Source: Streptomyces katrae (GTDB lineage Bacteria; Actinomycetota; Actinomycetes; Streptomycetales; Streptomycetaceae). From it: a stretch of DNA of 9,410 bases. Both the position numbers and the translations under genes were made by a program. Within the stretch, counting starts at the first letter, position 1; every line of letters begins with the position of its first letter. A model generated the notes under the pieces. The model was not told where the DNA came from and made no database searches. It was given only the letters and a program-made list of their open reading frames with translations. The stretch lies in contig NZ_JZWV01000838.1 in assembly GCF_000966975.1 (NCBI RefSeq), positions 1 through 9,410 on the forward strand, in the 5' to 3' direction. Shown in pieces: positions 1-5,662 of the stretch.

Positions 1-40
1 GGCGCGGACGGTTTCGAACCGCCGTCATCCGCTTTGTAAG
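1..40 (-). repeat. Distal attachment-site copy (tRNA-Val 3' half)
   Basis: Positions 1-40 match 4167-4206 inside the intact tRNA-Val gene at 38 of 40 bases; the differences are at 25 (T versus A) and 30 (C versus T). The shared block covers the 3' acceptor strand, the T arm and the anticodon loop, as expected for an att core. The repeat may extend left of the window. Sequence to its right (41-71) no longer aligns continuously, but it ends in the same GCACCC hexamer that begins the real tRNA, at nearly the same distance. Confidence 0.8.
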
Positions 41-398
41 TTCGCCCAACGAGCTCGGAGCCGAGGCACCCAAGCGATCGGCCCCGCGGGCAGCAGCCCG
101 CCAGGTACGCCGACACCCTCTGCGGTCTGACGACGTTGCCGTCATGGGTTACCGTCAGCCGCCCGCCAACCCAGCTGCCTCGCCTCGGCGGTCCACAAAT
201 AGGCTGGGGCCCCGCCGCAGTGCCATGCGGTCGGCTTTGGATGAGCCCAGTTTGCAGCAGTTCGCTGCTGCCCCAGGTCCCGCGGCACCCAGTTACCGAA
301 AGGCACTCGTCCACCGATGTTGATGTCGGTCGTTGATGCCAAAGGTGCCGTTCCGCCCTAAACTCCTCTCCTGGCCCTTAACGCCTGGCCGGCGTGCG
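41..398. other. Non-coding island end, no gene recognised
   Basis: No reading frame here has convincing codon usage or a recognisable protein; the short open frames of about 66 codons are on opposing strands and look fortuitous. The stretch holds a small GC hairpin (86-91 pairing with 96-101) next to the attachment repeat. That could be part of a recombinase arm region, but nothing else supports it. It is also the region downstream of the nuclease gene, whose stop codon is at 399-401. I see no clear terminator. Confidence 0.5.
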
Positions 399-1475
399 CT
401 AATCGAGGCGCGAGACAGAGCCCATGGATTTCCCGATTCCACGCAAGCGAAATGACACGTTCTGCGGGGAGTCTGCCAGCTTATAGCGACCCTTATCCTC
501 CTCCAGTGCGGCAACAAGAGGGTTAGATAGAAACTCTAGGCATTCACGCACAGCATCAGCTGAAGGACGAGGCGAGAATTCCTTACGCAGTGCATAAATG
601 ATGTTTTCTACGCTGATGTAGCCAGAAGCAATCGGGTCGTCATCTACGGCCTCCTGGAAAGCCAAGTCAAGGACCTTGCTGACAAGAAGCGTCTGACGCT
701 CGGCAGTCGAATACCGGTCAGCCATTTCGTCCTTGAGCGCATCTGGGCGACTCAGAATATCCCGCATGTCACTGAGCGGGATCGGGCTAACCGCATGCCT
801 GGCGAGAGTGGAAACCAGATCCTCGATCTGCATCATGATGACTCGATTCTCAATCGCCCAGTTCTTCGATCGAGTAGCGAAATCAGGTCCAACGACTACT
901 ACGTAGTCGGCCTTGTGCTTCTGCTTATGCTCGCGAAGGGCGTCAAACGCGACCCGAACCTCTGGAACTACTCCGTTTCCGGAGCTTTTAGCATCGACAA
1001 TCACGCGGTAAGTGTCACCTGGCGCAAGCTGCGCGACGGCCAGAACATCCGTTCTTCCGGACCCTCCGAGGTGCTCGGCATGGAACCCCAAAAAGCGAAA
1101 AGCCTTCGCTACCGACTTCTCAAACTCTTCACTTTCGGTCCCAGCGTTTCCGAATCTTTGCAGCTCCTCCACGATTTCATCTAGCAAGGATTGACTAGGA
1201 ACGCCTTCTGAAGATCCCTGCAATTCCGCTTCCAGAGGCCCAGCCACCTCGTTTTGCAGTGTTAGGGAATCGGCAAACACCTTCCCTGTGGGAGTCGTGC
1301 GAAATCGCTGCCAGTCAACCCGTTCCACGAGCCCTGCGTCTTGAAGGAATCCAAGCCTAAGCCGGATCTCCGCATTCGATGCCTGCGAGTACCCGAAACG
1401 CTCCTTCGCTGCGACTGTCAAAGCACTCGTGGTCGATGGCGAGTCGAGCAGCATCAAAATTTCACCAAAGAACAT
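399..1475 (-). CDS. Winged-helix / FokI-like PD-(D/E)XK endonuclease
   Basis: Predicted DNA-cleaving enzyme of 358 residues. Counting from the ATG at 1475, an N-terminal winged helix (about 1-72) begins with FFGEILMLLD. It is followed by a linker and a nuclease core (about 115-225) with HLGGSGRTD and then VIVDAKSSG. These align with the FokI cleavage domain (HLGGSRKPD and VIVDTK), giving putative metal ligands D143, D161 and K163 with almost the FokI spacing. A C-terminal part (about 257-335) looks like another winged helix. An alternative ATG at 1454 overlaps the upstream stop codon as TGATG and has a GGTGA seven bases before it. I prefer 1475 because it keeps the first helix whole. The frame stays open upstream, to a TTG at 1592, inside the previous gene. 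Likely a restriction or defence nuclease; no methylase lies nearby. An Mrr-like enzyme is the main alternative. Confidence 0.75.
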   Translation of the reverse strand: MFFGEILMLLDSPSTTSALTVAAKERFGYSQASNAEIRLRLGFLQDAGLVERVDWQRFRTTPTGKVFADSLTLQNEVAGPLEAELQGSSEGVPSQSLLDEIVEELQRFGNAGTESEEFEKSVAKAFRFLGFHAEHLGGSGRTDVLAVAQLAPGDTYRVIVDAKSSGNGVVPEVRVAFDALREHKQKHKADYVVVVGPDFATRSKNWAIENRVIMMQIEDLVSTLARHAVSPIPLSDMRDILSRPDALKDEMADRYSTAERQTLLVSKVLDLAFQEAVDDDPIASGYISVENIIYALRKEFSPRPSADAVRECLEFLSNPLVAALEEDKGRYKLADSPQNVSFRLRGIGKSMGSVSRLD

Positions 1476-2452
1476 GTATCTTGTGTGGGCGCGAACACGT
1501 TGAAAGAAACTTGCTCGATCAACCCCATGTGCTTTAGCGCGTGAAGGGTGGACTGAAATGACGAATTGGTAATCCCAAGGTTCTCGGCACAAGAATTTCG
1601 AAAGCTATCGGCGGGAGTCGGGCCATCAAGCAACGCGATTAGATTCCGGACTGCCGCCGATGGCGTCAGGGAGGAATCTTCGCCCTCCCTGGCAACTGAT
1701 TTCGTTCCCCTTGGGATATAGCCGATGAGGGGCCGCCTGCTCCGCAGCGCCTCTTGATCCAATTTAGGAGAATCTGAAAGGTACTGGATGAGATCCCCGC
1801 TGATCTCTACTTCACGTTCGATGCTCCCAGACTCTCCGCGAGCGGTATCCGGCGAGCACAGGTCCAGCTTCTCAAGGAGAGCTGTGCCAGCATCAGTGCG
1901 AACCACCTGGGTGTTCCATAGCTCGATCATGCCGAGGCTTCTCAACCATCCCGTTCGACGCCTGATCTGATCAAGACTGTTCCAGGGCAACCCATAGACG
2001 TTGTTCGCCACCGCTAGCAGGTCCGATTGCGAGGTTCGTCCCTCGACATGCAAGAGGAGCTCTCCAAAGAACTTCACACTGCCATGCAAATGGGCAGCGA
2101 GAGCCTCAGCATCGCATTTGCCGAGCCACTCCTTCGAGAAGTCCGTCAGGACCCACCGATTCTGCTTGGGATCACGAACCACAAAGCCTGCGGTCGAAAG
2201 CTGCCGACGGCATACGTCGTCGCAGGAGGCCGTGACTTCCTTGCCCTCCGGGGTTTTCCAGCTCAGCTTCTCTCCGCCATCTCGCGGGAGTTGAGAAAGG
2301 ATTTGACGGAGCATAAACTCCTGCGACTCCGTCCCTCCAGAAATGTACCCAACAGTATTGGCGCGTTCACGCCACACTTTTACAGGGAAGGTCTTGGCCA
2401 GCAATTCGGCACTCCCGCTCGGCGTCTCGTTTGCATGGAGCTTAGAGCGCAC
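1454..2452 (-). CDS. Multi-winged-helix DNA-recognition protein, partner or N-terminal part of the nuclease
   Basis: A protein of 332 residues starting at a GTG; an in-frame stop lies upstream with no other start codon between. No named family is recognised. Three winged-helix-like segments can be seen: about 45-110, about 127-197 (opening FFGELLLHVEG) and about 266-323. The stretches preceding the first and third share GYI..GT (residues 35-41 and 244-250), so the protein looks like one and a half copies of a double winged-helix module. The missing half copy matches the start of the downstream nuclease (FFGEILMLL), in another frame. The stop overlaps a possible nuclease start (TGATG), so translation is probably coupled. 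The role is inferred to be DNA target recognition, like the winged-helix recognition part of FokI. It could equally be the 5' half of a gene broken by frameshift. G+C is clearly lower than in the chromosomal genes. Confidence 0.65.
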   Translation of the reverse strand: MRSKLHANETPSGSAELLAKTFPVKVWRERANTVGYISGGTESQEFMLRQILSQLPRDGGEKLSWKTPEGKEVTASCDDVCRRQLSTAGFVVRDPKQNRWVLTDFSKEWLGKCDAEALAAHLHGSVKFFGELLLHVEGRTSQSDLLAVANNVYGLPWNSLDQIRRRTGWLRSLGMIELWNTQVVRTDAGTALLEKLDLCSPDTARGESGSIEREVEISGDLIQYLSDSPKLDQEALRSRRPLIGYIPRGTKSVAREGEDSSLTPSAAVRNLIALLDGPTPADSFRNSCAENLGITNSSFQSTLHALKHMGLIEQVSFNVFAPTQDTCSLVKF

Positions 2453-2520
2453 GCCTGGCGCCTGGTCACGTAATGAAACTTTTCACCTTTTATGCAATAT
2501 GTGAAGAATGTTCATAAATG
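2453..2520 (-). promoter_or_regulatory. AT-rich leader of the winged-helix/nuclease genes, probable promoter region
   Basis: This is the most AT-rich stretch in the window, immediately upstream of the GTG at 2452. It contains TTCAC (2482-2486) and its inverse GTGAA (2501-2505) separated by 14 bases, a possible operator. No good -35/-10 pair or strong ribosome site can be named: the bases before the GTG are GC-rich with only a weak purine run. The promoter is inferred from position and composition alone. Confidence 0.35.
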
Positions 2521-2601
2521 AGAATGGCCCTGGCTGGCGTGCGGCCGACGGCGGCTTGGAGCAAGGCGGAGACAGGAACGCAGGCCCGGGCGACGGAGGC
2601 G

Positions 2602-2624
2602 CTCGCCGCGCCGTGCGCGGCGGG
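2602..2624. terminator. GC-rich hairpin, possible factor-independent terminator
   Basis: CGCCGCG (2604-2610) pairs perfectly with CGCGGCG (2616-2622) around a five-base loop and extends by two more pairs, one of them G-T. No T-run follows on either strand, as is common for Streptomyces hairpin terminators. It lies downstream of the minus-strand regulator/YdcF operon and upstream of the cargo genes, so it could insulate the two. It could also be a chance hairpin in GC-rich DNA. Confidence 0.35.
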
Positions 2625-2642
2625 TGCCTTGATGAAGTACGG

Positions 2643-2664
2643 AAAAGGTCGCCCTTTTCGACCT
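2643..2664 (-). terminator. Rho-independent-type terminator of the GntR-YdcF operon
   Basis: Read on the minus strand, AGGTCG pairs with CGACCT around a seven-base loop and TTTT follows directly. The hairpin begins at the stop codon of the restored YdcF reading frame (2663-2665), the expected place for an operon terminator. The six-pair stem is short. Confidence 0.5.
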
Positions 2665-3332
2665 AAGGGGCTGCAGCATGGACGAGGCGGCCAGTGAAGC
2701 CGTCGGCGCATAGGCGCCTATAAGCAGCCAAGACCTCCTCGGGCACGCGGTGGGCGACCATGAAGCCCTGCTGAGGGTATAGCATGAGCCCTGGGGTATA
2801 GCTGGAGGGCGCCGACGAGCATGTCGATGACCAAACGGGGATCACCTATGGAGTCCACGTAGTGGCGGAACGTCATGGGTGCTGAGGCGCTGACCACCTC
2901 GACTTCGGGCCAGAGCTTCCGGGCTGTGGCGTACGCGCGGCGCTCCTCGTACGGCTTACTGACCAGGAGAATGGACTCGACTTCGATGCCCTTCTCCTCG
3001 AGGAGCGTCCTGGCGAAGCGAATGTTCTCCCCAGTGTTCGTCGCCTTCGGCTCGACGAGGACGTCGACCGACGGGACACCGAGCTCGAGGGCGCGTTCAC
3101 GGTAGTGCACCGCCTCGCCGCGGGGCATGCGCTCCTGGGTCGTGCGGCTTGTGGCGCCGGTGAAGACGATCAGGGGCGCCATGCCGCGGCGGTAGAGGTC
3201 GACGGTCGTGTCGGCGACGCCGAGGTCATGGCTGCCGAGGCCCACCGCTACCGAACACGGGCGCGGCTCGTGGTGCATTTGGTGGAAGTCCCAGATGAGC
3301 TCCGCGTCCGCCCACGACTGCTCCGAAATCAC
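2663..3332 (-). pseudogene. YdcF/DUF218 (ElyC/SanA-like) family gene, frameshifted near its 3' end
   Basis: The GTG start at 3332 overlaps the stop of the upstream regulator by 4 bp (GTGA), so the two form an operon. The frame encodes a typical DUF218 core: GLGSHDLGV near the N-terminus, then FTGATSRTT, a KATNTGEN motif and a SKPYEERRA segment. DUF218 proteins are mostly uncharacterised; SanA and ElyC are linked to the envelope. No signal peptide or membrane segment is seen here, so this one is probably cytoplasmic. The frame drifts after LVGALQLYP into unlikely sequence ending at 2718. The natural C-terminus (LYPQQGFMVAHRVPEEV...) lies in a second frame ending at 2663. Removing 19 bases (2784-2802), a near-copy of 2760-2783, joins the frames exactly, so a tandem duplication explains the break. 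The undamaged product would have been about 216 residues. A sequencing error is possible but unlikely to create a duplicate. Confidence 0.75.
2760..2802. repeat. Short imperfect tandem duplication that breaks the YdcF-like gene
   Basis: The 24 bases 2760-2783 and the 19 bases 2784-2802 both begin ATGA/ATGAG and end GGGTATAGC, differing by five missing bases in the second copy. The net extra 19 bases is not a multiple of three, and skipping the second copy restores a continuous YdcF-like reading frame. Confidence 0.75.
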
Positions 3333-3961
3333 TTCTGTTCGCCATCCTGAGCCGAGTCCGGGACCTTGAACTCATACTCCCAGGCGAACCACGACGCGGC
3401 GTGTACCCCTACTGCGAACTCGACGACCGTCCCATCAGCCGTGTACGTCGTCCGGTGCAGCTCTACCACCGGCTCGCCTGCGGGGAGCTTCACCTCGTCG
3501 GACGTTGGGACCCGGGCGAAGATGCGTTCCTTCATGTGGTCGATCTCGTACCCGGCGTCGTAGAGAACCCGGAAGCCGCCGCCCCGGCCGGCAGGTCCCG
3601 GCGTGGGGTCCACGATGCGCGTGCCTTCGACGTGCTCGGGACGGTAGTAGCTGGTCAGCGTGTGGGTCGGCTGCTCCCCCTCCTTGACCAGGCGGGCGCG
3701 CGCGTACACCTGCGCGCCCTCAGGGAGTCCGTGCGCCTCTGCCACCGCAGCGGGCGCCTCCACCAGGCTGACCGACTGGGTCTGCTCGCCGCGCTGGTAC
3801 GCGCGCCCTGAGACCACCCGGTCCGCGATGAACGCGACCTCGTCACCGTCGCGCCACTTCGCCTTGTCGTAGCGGCTGATCCCGATGCGCTTCAGGGGCG
3901 TCTGGGCGCGGACCATCGTTCCCACGCCGCGCGAGGACGTCACGAGCCCCTCGGCCTCCAC
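3329..3961 (-). CDS. GntR-family (UTRA) regulator lacking its DNA-binding N-terminus
   Basis: The frame encodes 210 residues. Residues 1-18 (MEAEGLVTSSRGVGTMVR) are the last helix and wing of a GntR winged helix. The remainder, from about 40, is a UTRA effector-binding domain of the HutC type, with FRVLYDAGYEI in its middle part. A full-length GntR/UTRA protein starts 55-70 residues earlier. Upstream, the same frame reaches a stop near 4021 and shows no helix-turn-helix, nor does any other frame up to the hairpin beside the tRNA. The gene is therefore 5'-truncated, and 3962-4122 holds no other gene. Relatives in integrative elements (the KorSA group of pSAM2-like elements) repress transfer genes. 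This copy could bind ligand or dimerise but probably not DNA. The start shown (GTG at 3961) is only the first available and may not be used. Functionally it may be a pseudogene. Confidence 0.7.
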   Translation of the reverse strand: MEAEGLVTSSRGVGTMVRAQTPLKRIGISRYDKAKWRDGDEVAFIADRVVSGRAYQRGEQTQSVSLVEAPAAVAEAHGLPEGAQVYARARLVKEGEQPTHTLTSYYRPEHVEGTRIVDPTPGPAGRGGGFRVLYDAGYEIDHMKERIFARVPTSDEVKLPAGEPVVELHRTTYTADGTVVEFAVGVHAASWFAWEYEFKVPDSAQDGEQK

Positions 3962-4122
3962 GAGTAGAGAGTCCGCCGTGAAGCCATGCTGCCAGCGGCG
4001 AGCGGCCCGCCTGGGAATGGATCAAGAGGGCGGAGTCGACCGGCACGCAGGGACAAGGGGCTGAGGGCGCTCTCTGGCCCAGCCTCCCACCGCAAGGGCT
4101 GATTGCCGTCAAGAACTACCGT

Positions 4123-4158
4123 CAGAGGCCCCCAACCATGATTGGTTGGGGGCCTCTG
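4123..4158 (-). terminator. Perfect 16-bp hairpin just downstream of tRNA-Val
   Basis: Bases 4123-4138 pair without mismatch with 4143-4158 around a TGAT loop. The stem ends four bases from the encoded CCA of the tRNA, so it would end tRNA transcription before it enters the island. No T-run follows, which is common for actinobacterial hairpin terminators. Because the element lies on this side of the tRNA, the hairpin probably came in with it. Confidence 0.7.
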
Positions 4159-4161
4159 CAT

Positions 4162-4236
4162 TGGTGGGCGCGGACGGTTTCGAACCGCCGACATCTGCTT
4201 TGTAAGAGCAGCGCTCTACCCCTGAGCTACGCACCC
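4162..4236 (-). tRNA. tRNA-Val (anticodon UAC)
   Basis: Read on the minus strand, this 75-base gene folds into a complete cloverleaf: a seven-pair acceptor stem (GGGTGCG with CGCGCCC, one G-T), a D arm built on GCTC/GAGC, an anticodon stem CTGCT/AGCAG with loop CTTACAA, and a T arm with loop TTCGAAA. The loop gives anticodon UAC, which reads valine GUA codons. The 3' CCA is encoded (4162-4164). The gene is intact although its 3' half serves as the island's attachment site. Confidence 0.95.
4167..4206 (-). repeat. Proximal attachment-site copy inside tRNA-Val
   Basis: This is the partner of the repeat at 1-40. It runs from the acceptor 3' strand through the T arm to the anticodon loop. Integration replaced the original 3' part of the tRNA with the element's copy and kept a functional cloverleaf. 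Confidence 0.8.
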
Positions 4237-4250
4237 GTGGACGAGTGGAC

Positions 4251-4281
4251 AGCCTACATGGCAGGCGCACCCCCCACGCAA
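4251..4281 (-). promoter_or_regulatory. Possible promoter of tRNA-Val
   Basis: On the minus strand, TAGGCT (4256-4251) resembles a -10 box 14 bases before the mature tRNA 5' end. TTGCGT (4281-4276) could be the -35 box, although the 19-base spacer is longer than ideal. Confidence 0.4.
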
Positions 4282-4298
4282 ACCCGTTCCCGTGGGGG
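4271..4298. promoter_or_regulatory. Inverted repeat between tRNA-Val and the coiled-coil gene
   Basis: CCCCCACG (4271-4278) pairs perfectly with CGTGGGGG (4291-4298) across 12 bases. It lies in the divergent spacer and touches the possible tRNA -35 box. It may be an operator or a transcript hairpin; no binding protein can be named. Confidence 0.3.
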
Positions 4299-4341
4299 AG
4301 AATGGACCGGAGCTTGGCGGACGGGGTACGGGAGAGGGATT

Positions 4342-5586
4342 GTGGCGACGGCATCCCGGCGGTGGTTCGGTGGGCGGGACGAGAGTCGGCGGGCGGATGC
4401 GCAGGCGGCGAAGGATGCCGCCGCCGCCGCGTTCTACGAGTTGGACACCGCGCAGCGGGACCTGCGGATCTCGATGGAGACCATCGCCGCCGCCGACGGC
4501 TCTCCCGCCGCGCGGCAGGCCGCCGAGGGGTTCGCCGCGCTCGGGCGGCGGATCGACGAGGTCAGCCACGGCTACATCGAGGCCGTCGACGCGCACGACC
4601 TGGACCGGGTCGACCTGGAGGGCTCCGTCGCGGCGCAGGCCAGGCAGCAGCTGACCCGGGCCCGGGAGGAGCTCGTCCGGGTCAAGGGGGAGCTGGAACG
4701 GTTCGCCCAGGGGCTGCAGCCGCTGCTGGACAAGGCGGAGACGCAGCTGGCCCGGGTCGCGCCGGCGCGCGAGCGGGCGAGGGCGGCGCTGCTGGCCGCG
4801 AGCGACGCGCTGGACTCCGTACGGGCCAAGGGGATGCGGGCCGACGACCTGGCGGCGCGCCTCGCCGCGCTGGGGCCCGAGCTGACGAAGCTGAACCAGG
4901 GCGCGGCGCAGCACGGGGTGCAGGAGACCGTGCAGCGGGCCGACCGGATCCTGCGGGACGCGGAGACGGTACGGGCCGAGGCGGAGCGGCTGCCGGAGCG
5001 GGCGGCGGAGATCGACCGGCGGCTGGTGAGCCTGCGGACCCGGGCGCAGGCGCTGCGCAACCGGGCGGACCGGGTGGATCCGGTGCTCAGCGAGCTGCGC
5101 CGCCGGTTCAGCGCGGCCTGCTGGCAGGACCTCCAGCACGTCCCCGACCAGGCCGTACGGGACGTGGCGCAGGCCGAGGAGCGGCTGGCGGAGGCCGGCC
5201 GGGCGCGGGACGAGCAGCGCTGGGCGGACGTGACGGCGCTGGTCGAGGCGGTGCGGGCGGGCCTGGACGCCACCGACGAGGCGGTGTCGGCCGCGCAGGA
5301 CCGGCTGTCGCGGCTGGAGGCGGTGGCGCGGGACCCGCAGGCGGAGGTGCAGCGGACCCGGTTCGCGATCCGGGACGCGCAGCGGCTGGCGATGGAGGGC
5401 CGCAGCGTGCCCGATCCGCGGCACGCGCGGCCGCTGGACGAGTCGGTGGCCCGGTTGGAGCGGGCGCTCGCCGGGCTGGAGGGGCGCCACCCCGACTACT
5501 GGCACTTCCTCCAGGAGACGGAGGAGGTCCGGGCGGCGGTGGGCCGGGTCGTGGCGGACATGCGGGGGCGCCGCGCCACCGGCTGA
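4342..5586 (+). CDS. Long Ala/Arg/Glu-rich coiled-coil protein, function unknown
   Basis: A 414-residue protein. The GTG at 4342 is chosen because GGAGAGG precedes it by four bases and because upstream codons in the same frame run back through the tRNA gene. After a short basic start (ASRRWFGGRDESRRAD), nearly the whole chain is predicted helix rich in Ala, Arg, Glu, Leu and Gln with heptad-like spacing. There are few prolines until about residue 365, and a single Cys lies near 270. There is no signal peptide, membrane segment or catalytic motif, so it is probably a cytoplasmic, rod-like, oligomerising protein. A shorter helical tail contains HPDYWHFLQETEEVRAA. I recognise no family with a known role. 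It is the first of three co-directional genes; the next begins 76 bp on and encodes a membrane protein, so a link to the cell envelope is possible but unproven. Confidence 0.85.
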   Translation: MATASRRWFGGRDESRRADAQAAKDAAAAAFYELDTAQRDLRISMETIAAADGSPAARQAAEGFAALGRRIDEVSHGYIEAVDAHDLDRVDLEGSVAAQARQQLTRAREELVRVKGELERFAQGLQPLLDKAETQLARVAPARERARAALLAASDALDSVRAKGMRADDLAARLAALGPELTKLNQGAAQHGVQETVQRADRILRDAETVRAEAERLPERAAEIDRRLVSLRTRAQALRNRADRVDPVLSELRRRFSAACWQDLQHVPDQAVRDVAQAEERLAEAGRARDEQRWADVTALVEAVRAGLDATDEAVSAAQDRLSRLEAVARDPQAEVQRTRFAIRDAQRLAMEGRSVPDPRHARPLDESVARLERALAGLEGRHPDYWHFLQETEEVRAAVGRVVADMRGRRATG

Positions 5587-5662
5587 CCGGGTCGAGGAGT
5601 TGTCCGTACGGGGGCTTCGGCGGATGCTGGAGGGTGCCGGGAACGGAACCGAGGAGGGCGCC

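Larger units (their letters stand above)
1..4206. mobile_element. tRNA-Val integrated genomic island, probably a decayed actinobacterial integrative element
   Basis: Two direct repeats of the 3' half of tRNA-Val (1-40 and 4167-4206, 38 of 40 identical) bound a stretch whose composition and gene content differ from the chromosome to its right. The intact tRNA sits at the right end, so the element entered at the tRNA 3' end and restored it. Contents, all minus strand: a truncated GntR/UTRA regulator, a frameshifted YdcF-like gene and two cargo genes forming a winged-helix/FokI-like nuclease system. From general knowledge, GntR regulators of the KorSA type and YdcF-like genes are frequent in pSAM2-like elements. 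No integrase, excisionase, replication initiator or FtsK-like transfer gene is visible between the repeats. It is therefore a remnant, a non-autonomous island, or the inner unit of a tandem array continuing left of the window. Confidence 0.75.

Noticed and set aside
136..342. Two opposed frames of about 66 codons near the left end, considered as integrase or excisionase remnants
   Set aside because: Neither shows recombinase motifs (no R..H-R-Y pattern) or a helix-turn-helix, and both lack a ribosome site.
795..1184. Plus-strand frame of 129 codons inside the nuclease gene
   Set aside because: It lies opposite the conserved nuclease core; no similarity to any family is apparent.
2490..2711. 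Minus-strand frame of 73 codons between the YdcF-like gene and the winged-helix gene
   Set aside because: It spans the terminator hairpin and the AT-rich leader, has no recognisable sequence and no ribosome site.
3940..4194. Minus-strand frame running from the tRNA towards the regulator, considered as the missing N-terminus of the GntR protein
   Set aside because: It contains no winged-helix sequence and begins inside the tRNA gene; the true regulator frame meets a stop near 4021.
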